Shown piece by piece: positions 63,794 through 64,000 of a stretch of DNA of 64,000 nt. Every line of letters starts with the position of its first letter. Positions within the stretch are counted from its first letter, which is position 1. The stretch comes from Clostridium cellulovorans 743B (GTDB lineage Bacteria > Bacillota > Clostridia > Clostridiales > Clostridiaceae). The stretch is taken from assembly GCF_000145275.1 (NCBI RefSeq), contig NC_014393.1, forward strand, positions 2,604,001-2,668,000, read 5' to 3'. Below the pieces are notes generated by a model. The model saw nothing but the letters and a program-made list of their open reading frames with translations, did no database searches and had not been told where the DNA came from. The position numbers and the translations under genes were made by a program.

Positions 63794-64000
63794 CTATTTT
63801 TGATTTTTAAAATATATTACTGCATTGTTATAGCAAATATCTCTTACCACTTGTCCTAATACTTCCATATCAGCTGGATATTCTCCGTTTTCAACTAACT
63901 CGCCTAAGTAGTTGCAAAGTATTCTTCTAAAATACTCATGTCGTGTGTATGATAAAAAGCTACGTGAATCAGTAAGCATTCCAACAAATTTGCTAACAAG
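63794..64000 (-). CDS. uxaC: Glucuronate isomerase, C-terminal part (5' end outside window)
   Basis: The frame enters at the right edge (LVSKFVGMLTDSRSFLSYTR) and ends at 63794. MLTDSRSFLSYTRHEYFRR and DMEVLGQVVRDICYNNA are the characteristic C terminus of UxaC, which converts glucuronate and galacturonate to fructuronate and tagaturonate. About 68 residues are visible. Its presence suggests uronate use beyond the edge. Confidence 0.93.
   Translation of the reverse strand, partial: LVSKFVGMLTDSRSFLSYTRHEYFRRILCNYLGELVENGEYPADMEVLGQVVRDICYNNAVIYFKNQK

Noticed and set aside
1..64000. tRNA, rRNA, CRISPR arrays, prophage or defence genes
   Set aside because: I looked on both strands and saw none that I could support.

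Overview
The window is very AT-rich, uses strong AGGAGG-type ribosome binding sites, and carries an anaerobic (cbi-type) cobalamin pathway, a cohesin/dockerin gene group, a multisubunit [FeFe] hydrogenase and an oxygen-sensitive two-subunit serine dehydratase. Together these point to an anaerobic Clostridium (sensu stricto-like Firmicutes). The species cannot be fixed from the sequence alone.

Layout. (1) 1-4.8 kb: extracellular cohesin/dockerin proteins: a partial cohesin gene, a transglutaminase-like protein ending in a dockerin, and, divergently, a cohesin protein with five 125-residue repeats. (2) 5.2-14.0 kb, minus strand: a surface polysaccharide operon (two glycosyltransferase-type proteins, SGNH hydrolase, Wzy-like polymerase, MurJ/Wzx-type flippase, two Gfo/Idh/MocA dehydrogenases of which one is frameshifted, and a CMP-sugar synthetase). 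(3) 14.3-40.5 kb, minus strand: about 26 kb of collinear tetrapyrrole and cobalamin genes behind one consensus promoter, a cobalamin riboswitch and an intrinsic terminator. It runs cbiD-cbiET-cbiL-cbiF-cbiG-cbiX-cbiJ-cbiA-cbiH-cbiB-cbiMNQO-cobD-cbiP-cobO-cbiC-cobS-cobC-cobT-hemA-(precorrin-2 dehydrogenase)-hemC-cobA/hemD-hemB-hemL-phosphatase, so it supplies 5-aminolevulinate, uroporphyrinogen III, cobalt uptake, corrin ring synthesis and nucleotide-loop assembly. No cobU/cobY-type kinase is present. (4) 40.6-42.3 kb, plus strand: a divergent gene of unknown function made of thirteen 26-residue repeats.

(5) 42.3-46.6 kb: a nitroreductase-like gene and a flavodoxin/radical SAM/response regulator/histidine kinase operon with 11-bp-spaced direct repeats at its promoter. 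(6) 46.7-55.5 kb: an L-fucose-isomerase-like gene, a complete IS982-family element with 7-bp target duplications, a small RTX-repeat protein, a large secreted repeat protein (1165 aa) and an alpha/beta esterase. (7) 55.7-64 kb: a metallophosphoesterase interrupted by a stop codon, the HydABC hydrogenase operon, sdaAB-sdaAA serine dehydratase, an isochorismatase-family hydrolase and the 3' end of uxaC.

Three genes are interrupted: a Gfo/Idh dehydrogenase by a +1 in an A run, the precorrin-2 dehydrogenase by a -1 at a dnaX-like A AAA AAG site, and the metallophosphoesterase by an in-frame TAA. The two homopolymer cases could be true decay, recoding or base-calling error. The most unusual parts are the cohesin/dockerin trio, the 26-residue repeat protein, the 119-residue A/B repeat protein with its RTX neighbour, and the slippery site in the essential precorrin-2 oxidation step.
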